Assembly: GCF_000420545.1 (NCBI RefSeq)
Contig: NZ_ATVD01000001.1
Span: 806,001 to 870,000 of the forward strand
Source: Arenimonas oryziterrae DSM 21050 = YC6267
GTDB taxonomy: Bacteria; Pseudomonadota; Gammaproteobacteria; Xanthomonadales; Xanthomonadaceae
Length of the DNA: 64,000 bases
Reading direction: 5' to 3'
Part shown: in pieces, positions 57,748 to 64,000 of the stretch
Numbering within the stretch: the stretch's first letter is position 1
How the letters are laid out: each line of letters opens with the position of its first letter
Made by a program: the position numbers and the translations under genes
Notes under the pieces: generated by a model
What the model saw: only the letters and a program-made list of their open reading frames with translations
What the model was told of the DNA's origin: nothing
The model's database searches: none

Positions 57748-58458
57748 ATGGCGACCTGCCTTGCGAATTGCTTGGGCAGCGGCGCGCTTGTGCTCTTTCT
57801 GGCGGCGTGCACGACCACATCGGCGACGCCAGCCCTTACGACGCCCGTCCCGATCGATGTATCGGAACCGACTTCCATTGAAGTTTCGGACGTGATTGTC
57901 GATCTCGACTGGGCCCGCTCCGCGCGGGTTCCACTCGATGGCAGTTCGCGCGAGCTATCTCGCAAGTTTTCGCGGTATTTCCTGAAGAAGTCGGTCGACG
58001 CCAGTCGTCGCGCCGGCATCGCACCCATGTCGGTTCTGTGCCGCGTGAAGAACCAAGATGTCTACCGCGTGAGCCGGCTGCGTGGTACGGACTACCAGGA
58101 TGAACACGTTACGCTCTACGTAAGCGCTGGTCAGGCCCGCGTGGAGCGCATCGAAGTTTTGTGGCCCGATGATGATGATCGGCTGCAAATCGCATCGAGA
58201 ACCAAGACCCTCGACCGCAACGCCTTGACGGCTGCCTTGCACGAGCTCGACGTCATAGGTATTTCGCAATTCCCTGCCGAAGTGCAGAGCGACATCATCA
58301 GCTTCCACACCAGCGTCTGGCTCATAGAGACCTGCATCGCACGGCAACAACGGTTGACGTACGACTCGAACGCGCTGGGCCTAGCCGATCCCGACAACAT
58401 CGGCAAAGGAAACCGCTTTACCGATGCAGTGAAACTGCTGAGATCACTGGCCGACTGA
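57748..58458 (+). CDS. Putative lipoprotein of unknown function
   Basis: A 236-residue protein starting 4 nt after the ETF-QO stop. The signal region ends with LFLAAC, a fair lipobox near residue 23, though the first residues carry extra Cys. No domain is recognised. The N-terminus of the mature part is Thr/Pro-rich; the rest mixes short strands and helices. Third-position GC appears lower than in its neighbours, with more TCG/CGT/AAG and GTT codons, which suggests a recently acquired or lineage-specific gene. Spacing suggests co-transcription with ETF-QO, but a functional link is doubtful. Confidence 0.65.
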   Translation: MATCLANCLGSGALVLFLAACTTTSATPALTTPVPIDVSEPTSIEVSDVIVDLDWARSARVPLDGSSRELSRKFSRYFLKKSVDASRRAGIAPMSVLCRVKNQDVYRVSRLRGTDYQDEHVTLYVSAGQARVERIEVLWPDDDDRLQIASRTKTLDRNALTAALHELDVIGISQFPAEVQSDIISFHTSVWLIETCIARQQRLTYDSNALGLADPDNIGKGNRFTDAVKLLRSLAD

Positions 58459-58485
58459 CGGCGCAGCAAGGGCGCTGGTCTGCTC

Positions 58486-59208
58486 CTAGGCTGCCGTGAG
58501 CGCCCGGGCAGCAAGCGTCGCCAGCGCCGCCGGAATCTCACTCGCGGAAGCAATCTGCAACAGCCGCGGATTGTCGATCTTGAAGCTGGTTTCGGCTTCG
58601 TGCGCCCAGGTCACGTGATAGGGCATGTACACGCCCCAACCGCCGAGGTCGACGACCGGCTCGATGTCCGAGCGCAGGGAATTGCCGACCATGCCGAACT
58701 GCACCGGCTGCAGGGCGAATTCGCCAAGCACGCGCCGGTAGGTCGGCTCGTTCTTCTCCGACACGATTTCGATGCGCTGGAAAATGTCGGCGAGACCCGA
58801 ACGGGCGACCTTGCCTTCCTGATGGAACAGGTCGCCCTTGGTGATCAGCACGAGCCGGAACTCGCGCGCGACCGCCTCGACCGCCTCGCGGATGCCCGGC
58901 AACAATTCGACCGGGTGCGCGAGGACTTCCTTGCCCAGTTCCAGGAACCGGTGCAGGTCGCGCGTGGAAATGCGTTCGTCGGTCAGCGCGATCGCGGTTT
59001 CCAGCATCGACAGCGTCATGCTTTTCACGCCGTAGCCGAACACCTGGATATTGCGACGTTCGGTGTCGAGCAGGCGCTCGTGCACGCGTGCATCCGCCAG
59101 GTCGACGTACTGGCCGAGGATGCGCTCGAATTCGGCGTGCACGGCCTGGTAATAGCCCTCGCTGTGCCACAGCGTGTCGTCGCCGTCGAAGCCGATGAGT
59201 TCGATCAT
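58486..59208 (-). CDS. HAD superfamily hydrolase
   Basis: A 240-residue HAD phosphatase-like enzyme. Motif I is GFDGDDTLW (about 6-14, with the nucleophile and acid Asp), motif II is in RLVLITKGD, the Lys of motif III lies in VSEKNEPTY, and motif IV is MVGNSLRSDIEP. A helical cap (about 20-95) follows motif I. Substrate unknown; relatives include phosphoglycolate- or nucleotide-directed phosphatases. Confidence 0.92.
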   Translation of the reverse strand: MIELIGFDGDDTLWHSEGYYQAVHAEFERILGQYVDLADARVHERLLDTERRNIQVFGYGVKSMTLSMLETAIALTDERISTRDLHRFLELGKEVLAHPVELLPGIREAVEAVAREFRLVLITKGDLFHQEGKVARSGLADIFQRIEIVSEKNEPTYRRVLGEFALQPVQFGMVGNSLRSDIEPVVDLGGWGVYMPYHVTWAHEAETSFKIDNPRLLQIASASEIPAALATLAARALTAA

Positions 59209-59283
59209 GGTGCCTTCCGATCAATCGCAGGCGCCTAGCCTAACCGCCGACGGAAAAATTCGCGACCGGCCGCCGGAAAAGAA

Positions 59284-59307
59284 CAGGCCGGGCATGTGCC
59301 CGGCCTG
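59284..59307 (-). terminator. Terminator of the gene at 59339-59752
   Basis: An 11-bp GC-rich stem (59284-59294 with 59297-59307), followed on the minus strand by TTCTTTTCC, 32 bp after the stop codon. It separates this gene from the HAD gene. Confidence 0.7.
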
Positions 59308-59338
59308 CGAGTAACGCACGTCGGATCAGAACCGATGA

Positions 59339-59752
59339 TCAGTGACGATCATGACCCCGGCCACGGCCGTTGCGATGGTCGTCGCGACCGTCGCCGTCGC
59401 GATCATGACCGCGGCGGCGGCCCCGATCATCGTCGCGGTAGCCGTATTCGCCCGGACGATGCATGCGGGCATCGTGGTAGTACGGCTGCGGGCGATAGTT
59501 CACCTGCACCGGTCGGCCGTAGTAGCGCGGCGGCGGCGCGTAACGATAGTAGTGACGGCGGCCCCATTGATCGTTGCTGTAGTAGACCGGCGTGCGATCG
59601 TAGCGGTAGTAGGGCTGACCGGAGACGAACACCACGTCGCCCAGGCTTACGACGACGCGAACGCGGGGGATTTCGGCCTGTGCCGCGGGCACCAGGGCCG
59701 CGCCGGCGAGCAGGGTGGACAGAGCAAGTACGAGCAAGCGGGAAGCGCGCAT
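59339..59752 (-). CDS. Secreted Tyr/Arg/Asp-rich protein
   Basis: A 137-residue protein with a signal peptide (1-26, cleaved near AQAEI), a short conserved-looking segment (VRVVVSLGDVVFVSGQPYYR), a Tyr/Arg/Pro-rich middle and a C-terminal tail of His, Arg, Asp and Gly (about 105-137). The tail may bind metal or nucleic acid, but no function is known. The ATG at 59752 gives the signal peptide; AAGGAG lies close upstream. Confidence 0.75.
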   Translation of the reverse strand: MRASRLLVLALSTLLAGAALVPAAQAEIPRVRVVVSLGDVVFVSGQPYYRYDRTPVYYSNDQWGRRHYYRYAPPPRYYGRPVQVNYRPQPYYHDARMHRPGEYGYRDDDRGRRRGHDRDGDGRDDHRNGRGRGHDRH

Positions 59753-59860
59753 GTTGGACTCCTTGTTTTCAACGCAGCACAAGACTCGCGCTTGCGCGAT
59801 GAATCGGTTTTGAACCCGAACACGCCGCCGCCGTTCCGTGCAGGCGCCAGTCAGCTTGAT

Positions 59861-60595
59861 CTAGGGCGTGTCAGAACGCGGCAGAGGCCGCAGGCTCGGA
59901 AGCTCGACGCCTTCCACCAGCGAGGTGGTCTTCAGACCCTCGTCCGGATGCGCGGGGTCTTCGGGATAGCGGCATTCGCCACTTGGCTTGGCGCAGAAGC
60001 GGAACGGAATGCGGATCGCGCTGGCGACCGGCTTGCCGTCGACATAGTCGAGGTCGAAGCGCGTGTCGGCCAGCACCGTCTCGATCGCATGCTTGAAGCG
60101 TTGTTCGGCGCGCGAGGAAGTCTGCGACAAGTAGACACGCTCATAGCCAGGCGCTTTTGCATCGGTGCTGCCGTCTTCGCGCACCTGCAGGCGCACGACG
60201 ACGAGGGCATCGTTCTGCTGACGCAATTCCTCGGACGGATATTTCGGCTCGGCGATCAAGGCCGCCTTCAGGCCGTTGCTGGCCTGGGTGAGGCGCAGTC
60301 GGAATCCGCCTTCGGGTTGGCGCTCGAATACCACGGTAAGCGACAGCGTCGTCGCGCTCGGCACCGGTTTGCCGGCGACTTTCGCCGGATCGAAATGCAG
60401 GGGCTTGGCCGCGGCCAGCACCGCACGCTGCACCGCCTCGGGAATATCGCTCAGGGGGCTGGCACGCACGATCGCACCGGCGGCATCGATCTCGACACGG
60501 AACAACAGCGTGCTTTCGCGATCCTGCGCGCGCGTCGCCGATACCGCGAACGCGGTGACCAGCAGACAGCAGCAACCCAGCAGGCGCTTGCCCAT
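59861..60595 (-). CDS. Secreted protein with TonB C-terminal-like region
   Basis: A 244-residue protein with a signal peptide (1-22). The body contains LLFRVEIDAAGAIVRASPLS and, later, ALVVVRLQVREDGSTDAKAP, both recalling the TonB C-terminal repeat that mediates protein contact at the periplasmic side. The ATG at 60595 with GGGAGCG upstream is used; the open frame continues 116 codons further but is low-complexity. Function unknown; no TonB membrane anchor is present. Confidence 0.72.
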   Translation of the reverse strand: MGKRLLGCCCLLVTAFAVSATRAQDRESTLLFRVEIDAAGAIVRASPLSDIPEAVQRAVLAAAKPLHFDPAKVAGKPVPSATTLSLTVVFERQPEGGFRLRLTQASNGLKAALIAEPKYPSEELRQQNDALVVVRLQVREDGSTDAKAPGYERVYLSQTSSRAEQRFKHAIETVLADTRFDLDYVDGKPVASAIRIPFRFCAKPSGECRYPEDPAHPDEGLKTTSLVEGVELPSLRPLPRSDTP

Positions 60596-60692
60596 CGTTC
60601 GCTCCCGTGGCCGGATCAGCAAAGCTCGAACGGCACGAGCCATCTTAACGCGGTGTGTGCTGGCGGCAACCGGGCCGGGAAACGCAAAAAAA

Positions 60693-60712
60693 GGGCGGCC
60701 CGAAGGCCGCCC
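60693..60712 (-). terminator. Terminator of the EF-hand gene
   Basis: An 8-bp GC-only stem (60693-60700 with 60705-60712) closed by a UUCG loop on the minus strand and followed by seven T, 59 bp after the EF-hand gene stop. It is a strong intrinsic terminator. Confidence 0.9.
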
Positions 60713-60771
60713 CGGCGAGGAGACGGGCCGCCTCAGTCGGCCCGCCTTCCCGGTCCTGCGATCACCTGGAA

Positions 60772-61194
60772 TCAGCCGTGCGAGCCGGCCTTTTTGGCGG
60801 CGACATGCGCTTTGTATTCGGCCACGGTCACGAAGCCGTCCTTGTCGGCATCGATCGTCGGAAACTGCTTGAGCAGGTTCGGATCGGCCTGCGCTTCGGT
60901 CGCGCTGATCTTGCCGTCGGCGTCGATATCGATCGACGACCAAGCCTTGGCCTTCGGAGCGGCCGGCGTCGCCGGCGTGGTGGTCGTGGTCGTGGTGGTG
61001 GTCGACGCCTGCGCCGAACCGTTCACCGCCCCGGCGACGTCGGCACTGCCGGCCACGGATGCGGTAGCCGATTGCGGTGCTTGCGCGGCGGCGTCGACGG
61101 CGGCCCCGGCCTGGGCAAGTTGGGCAAAACTCAGCGGCGAGATCAGTGCAGCGCCCAAAGCGATCAGGGCAAGATTGCGGTTGCGTGCATTCAT
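60772..61194 (-). CDS. Secreted EF-hand protein with poly-Thr tract
   Basis: A 140-residue protein: signal peptide (1-24), an Ala/Gln/Ser-rich linker, a run of nine Thr (about 65-73), an Ala/Pro segment, and two calcium-binding EF-hand loops, DIDADGKISATE (about 88-99) and DADKDGFVTVAE (about 114-125). Calcium binding is likely from the intact Asp/Glu ligands. Function is unknown. It is a single gene with its own strong terminator. Confidence 0.8.
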   Translation of the reverse strand: MNARNRNLALIALGAALISPLSFAQLAQAGAAVDAAAQAPQSATASVAGSADVAGAVNGSAQASTTTTTTTTTPATPAAPKAKAWSSIDIDADGKISATEAQADPNLLKQFPTIDADKDGFVTVAEYKAHVAAKKAGSHG

Positions 61195-61401
61195 GGGATG
61201 ACTCTCCTCGGATTTTTTGGGAGCCCCGCTTCGTTGCGGGACAAATCGAGGATTGGAAATTTTTCCTGTATCGACACTGACCCGAAAAACGCGAATGAAT
61301 GTTTAACGCGACTGTGATTGCCGCTTAGCACTTTCGTTCGTTTTGCATCGTTTTTGCGCGTGAACCACCATTCACAGCCTCATGCGCGTTCAGTTCCAGC
61401 G

Positions 61402-61422
61402 CGAAATCGCCGTGCGATTTCG
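61402..61422 (-). terminator. Hairpin after the lipoprotein gene at 61436
   Basis: A 9-bp perfect stem (61402-61410 with 61414-61422) and 3-nt loop, 13 bp after the stop on the minus strand. No T-tract follows, so termination is doubtful. The remaining bases up to the EF-hand start (61195) are AT-richer and should hold that gene's promoter, not resolved here. Confidence 0.4.
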
Positions 61423-61435
61423 TCTGTGGCTCGCC

Positions 61436-61900
61436 TCATTGTTTCGGTGCCGCGGGCAACGCCTCGCCCTCGGCCAGCTGCAGCGTGATCAGCACCGGTT
61501 CGCCCGGATTGTTGCTGCGCAATCGCAACTCGTGCGCATCCAGCGCGAGGATGTCGGTGGGATAGCTCACGCCCTCTTCGATCATCGTCAGCGCGCCATC
61601 GACATAGGTCCAGCGGCCGAACGCGGGCGTCGCGCCGGGCGCGGTCATCGCCAAGGTGCCGTCGGCGAGAAAGGTGTAGGTGGATCCGACCTGGACGGCG
61701 GACGACTCGGTCACGCGCCAGACCTTGTCGACGAAGCCCTGCGGCCGGGGCGCCTGCGCCTCGGCGACGGGCGGCGCGGGCGGCGGTGTCGGCACGGTCG
61801 CCGGCGTAGTGGCAGGCACGACGTCCGGTGCGGTCGGTGGTGCTGCCCGTCCGCAGGCGCAGAGCGCCACCAGCAGCATCGCCAGCAAAATGTTTTTCAT
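61436..61900 (-). CDS. Small lipoprotein of unknown function
   Basis: A 154-residue lipoprotein with lipobox LCAC (about 12-15), a Pro/Ala/Thr-rich linker (about 17-50) and a compact beta-rich domain (about 53-150: KVWRVTESSAVQVGSTYTFL and FGRWTYVDGALTMIEEG), which recalls META-like or lipocalin-like stress domains. The ATG at 61900 is preceded by GAGGA. Identification of the fold is only by pattern. It lies 10 bp downstream of the DUF4124 gene 61911-62411, and the two are probably co-transcribed. Confidence 0.75.
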   Translation of the reverse strand: MKNILLAMLLVALCACGRAAPPTAPDVVPATTPATVPTPPPAPPVAEAQAPRPQGFVDKVWRVTESSAVQVGSTYTFLADGTLAMTAPGATPAFGRWTYVDGALTMIEEGVSYPTDILALDAHELRLRSNNPGEPVLITLQLAEGEALPAAPKQ

Positions 61901-61910
61901 GTCCGCGTCC

Positions 61911-62411
61911 TCAGTGTTGTCCCGACACATCCGTGCATTGCTTGACGACCCAGTCGTTGAGGCGGCGCAGCTGATCGTCGCGCATTTCCAACCAGGGCTT
62001 GTCGCGAATCGACTGTTCCAGTTCGTGCGCCGTGCGGCAGGGACCTTTCGGCGGACCCTCGGGAACTACCGGTGCAACGACCACGGGTGGCGGTGGCGGG
62101 GCAGGCGGCGGCGTCTCCCGCGTGGTGCCGGCCATGATCGACAGGCTGCGTGCATCCGCGGATTCCTTCGCACGACGCGCTTCGGCCTGCTGCAGCTGTT
62201 CGGGCGTGGGTTGCGGATCGGGCACGGACTCGCGTTTCCACACCTGCACCGAACCCTTGGGGCATCGATCCGACTGGATGCTGGTTACGCCGTTCGCGTC
62301 CGTGCATTTGTACAGCGCGCCCGGGGCGGCTTCGCTGCGCGGCGGCAGCAGGCTCGCGAACGCGATCAGCGTGATCGCTCCGCCGACGGCGGCACGACTA
62401 GCGGCGTTCAT
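61911..62411 (-). CDS. DUF4124 domain-containing secreted protein
   Basis: A 166-residue protein with a signal peptide (1-28) and the DUF4124 module (ALYKCTDANGVTSIQSDRCP, about 31-50, with two Cys likely forming a disulfide). The middle is Gln/Arg-rich and Pro-rich, and the C-terminus (CRTAHELEQSIRDKPWLEMR) is helical with two more Cys. The start ATG overlaps the M28 peptidase stop by 14 nt, so the two are one operon. Third DUF4124 gene in the window. Confidence 0.82.
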   Translation of the reverse strand: MNAASRAAVGGAITLIAFASLLPPRSEAAPGALYKCTDANGVTSIQSDRCPKGSVQVWKRESVPDPQPTPEQLQQAEARRAKESADARSLSIMAGTTRETPPPAPPPPPVVVAPVVPEGPPKGPCRTAHELEQSIRDKPWLEMRDDQLRRLNDWVVKQCTDVSGQH

Positions 62412-64000
62412 TGGCACTCGCATCGCGCGCGGCGCGGAATTCCGAATCGGCGGCCCAGTTCGGCCAGCGCGAGGACTGCGCCAGATCGCGTCCGAACTCG
62501 CCAAGCATGCGCAGATCGCGCGCCATGCCGGTGAAGGACCAATCGGCCCGCCACTCGTCGGCCGGCTGATGATAGGCATCGGTGTTGTAGGCCTTGTCCG
62601 CGGCCTCGCCGGCTTCGACGCCGCCGTCGATCCAGTCGTTGCCCGAGCCATAGGAAATCGCCGGCACGCCGCGCTTGGCGAAGCTGAAGTGATCGGAGCG
62701 GAAGAAATAGCCCGCTTCCGGGTGTCCGTCCGGCGTGTAGGTCAGACCCTCGGTCTTCGCTTTCGCGACCAGATCGTCGATGAGCTGCAGCTTCGCGGTA
62801 CCCGAGATGCTGAAGTTGCGCGCCGGCCCGTGCGGATCGAGGGCATCGACATTGATCACGCCGACCGTCGTGGCCAGCGGATAGACCGGATTGGCCGAGT
62901 AGTACTCCGACCCCAGCAAGCCCTTCTCCTCCGCCGTCACCGCCAGGAACACCACCGAACGCGCGCTGCGCGGCTGCTGCGCGAACCAGCGCCCCAATTC
63001 GATCAGGCTGGCGATGCCGGTGGCGTTGTCGATCGCGCCGTTGTAGATGCGATCGCCCTTGGCATCGGGTTCGCCGACGCCCAGATGGTCCCAATGCCCG
63101 CTGTAGATGACGGTTTCGTTGGGGCGGCGGCGGCCGTCGAGCCGGCCGAGCACGTTCTGCGAGGTGATCACCTGGGTGTCGACGGCGTAGTTCGCCGAGA
63201 AGGACACGTCTTTCAGCGTCACTGGCTGGAAATCGCGCGTCTGTGCCTGCTTCTTCAGCGCCTCGAAATCCAGGCCGGCGCGCTGGAACAGGTCCACCGC
63301 GAAATCGCGCTGCACCCAGGCCTCGAGCGCCGGATGTTTCGCGGTCGGATCCTGGCGCACGATGTCGAACATCGTGTTGGTGTTGGAATTTTTCACCGTC
63401 GCCCAACCGTAGGACGCGGGCGCGGTCTCGTGCACGATCAGCAGGCCGATCGCGCCCTGGCGCGCGGCTTCTTCAAACTTGTAGGTCCAGCGACCGTAGT
63501 AGGTCATGCCCTTGCCGCTGAAATCGCCGACGCCGGTTTCGAAATCGGGATCGTTGATCAGGGCAACCGCGATCTTGCCGCGCAGGTCGACGCCCTTGAA
63601 GTCGTCCCATTGCCGCTCGGGCGCCTTGACGCCATAACCGACGAACACCAGGGGCGCGTTCTCGATCGCCACCGAGGTGCTGCCGTTCATCGCGGCGCGA
63701 ATGGCGATTTGCTCGCCCTGGGTCAGCGCCTGCGTCTTGCCGGCGACCGTCACGCCGAGCGTCATCGGACCGCTGAACTGGAAGCGGCCCAGCGGCACCG
63801 CCTGCGTCCAGCCGCGCTTGCCATCGACCAGATCGCCGCCCGGCTGCAGGCCGGCGGCCTGGAATTGCGCGATGAGATAGTCGATGGTTTTTTTCTCGCC
63901 GGCCGTAGCCGGGCCGCGGCCTTCGTAAGCATCCGACGATAGCTCTTTCACTTCCGCCGACAGACGCTGCGGGTCGATCGACGGCGACTCGGCCGCGATC
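62398..64000 (-). CDS. M28 family metallopeptidase, C-terminal part (cut by window edge)
   Basis: At least 533 residues lie in the window; the gene starts beyond position 64000, and the visible frame continues upstream through SAEVKELSSDAYEGRGP. The two-zinc ligands of M28 are seen in order: SGHWDHLG (His), GAIDNATG (bridging Asp), TAEEKGLLGS (Glu-Glu), NVDALDPHGP (Asp) and SDHFSFAKRG (His). A PA domain is likely inserted (about 130-260), as in periplasmic aminopeptidases of Xanthomonadales. It probably degrades peptides in the periplasm or outside the cell. Confidence 0.93.
   Translation of the reverse strand, partial: IAAESPSIDPQRLSAEVKELSSDAYEGRGPATAGEKKTIDYLIAQFQAAGLQPGGDLVDGKRGWTQAVPLGRFQFSGPMTLGVTVAGKTQALTQGEQIAIRAAMNGSTSVAIENAPLVFVGYGVKAPERQWDDFKGVDLRGKIAVALINDPDFETGVGDFSGKGMTYYGRWTYKFEEAARQGAIGLLIVHETAPASYGWATVKNSNTNTMFDIVRQDPTAKHPALEAWVQRDFAVDLFQRAGLDFEALKKQAQTRDFQPVTLKDVSFSANYAVDTQVITSQNVLGRLDGRRRPNETVIYSGHWDHLGVGEPDAKGDRIYNGAIDNATGIASLIELGRWFAQQPRSARSVVFLAVTAEEKGLLGSEYYSANPVYPLATTVGVINVDALDPHGPARNFSISGTAKLQLIDDLVAKAKTEGLTYTPDGHPEAGYFFRSDHFSFAKRGVPAISYGSGNDWIDGGVEAGEAADKAYNTDAYHQPADEWRADWSFTGMARDLRMLGEFGRDLAQSSRWPNWAADSEFRAARDASANERR

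Overview
The window is 64 kb of GC-rich, densely packed chromosomal DNA from a gammaproteobacterium of the order Xanthomonadales (Lysobacterales). The evidence is the combination of pilMNOPQ divergent from a PBP1a gene, a type B L31 gene, fabA-fabB, DUF1631, many DUF4124 and Ala/Pro-rich envelope proteins, and GTG starts. Placement near Rhodanobacteraceae/Dokdonella is an inference; no rRNA or tRNA gene is present to confirm it. There is no prophage, transposase, CRISPR array or resistance island. Most of the window is ordinary core genome.

Layout. 0-2.8 kb: a BlaI/BlaR1-type repressor-sensor pair, divergent from an acetyl-CoA hydrolase/transferase gene, with two operator-like dyads between them. 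2.8-7.7 kb: transketolase, a dicarboxylate symporter and a cNMP-binding EAL phosphodiesterase. 7.7-12.9 kb: the type IV pilus operon pilMNOPQ, divergent from mrcA (PBP1a). 15.6-19.2 kb: a nucleotidyltransferase-like protein, citrate synthase, ribosomal protein L31B and a nucleoside hydrolase. 19.3-26 kb (minus strand): recG, ridA, spoT, rpoZ, gmk and yicC, divergent from rph, rdgB, hemW and a small Cys-rich protein. 28.9-31 kb: a cobalamin riboswitch and a BtuB-type receptor. 31-37.7 kb: a DUF1631 protein translationally coupled to a PilZ protein, an ApbE lipoprotein, and a CHASE-PAS-GGDEF-EAL protein. 37.8-44.7 kb: pepQ, a 480-bp gap holding two inverted copies of a structured repeat, valS, rimI, a possible holD, pssA and two DUF4124 proteins. 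44.7-48.4 kb: proS and fabAB. 48.4-54.1 kb: a ThrE-type exporter, a DMT transporter and an Mla-type lipid ABC system. 54.1-58.5 kb: an AlkB-like dioxygenase, an amidase-family protein that has lost its catalytic triad, ETF-QO and an orphan lipoprotein. 58.5-64 kb: a HAD hydrolase, several small secreted proteins, and an M28 peptidase that runs off the window.

The observations most worth following are: (1) the twin inverted repeat elements at 39.1-39.43 kb, which share a 40-nt core but have unrelated outer stems that are each perfectly self-complementary; (2) the amidase-signature protein at 54.68-56.04 kb, in which Lys, cis-Ser and Ser are all replaced; (3) the BlaI-like operators facing a CoA-hydrolase gene; (4) the DUF1631-PilZ pair within a c-di-GMP neighbourhood; (5) a candidate divergent HolD upstream of rimI. 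No complete new multi-gene system could be demonstrated from sequence alone.
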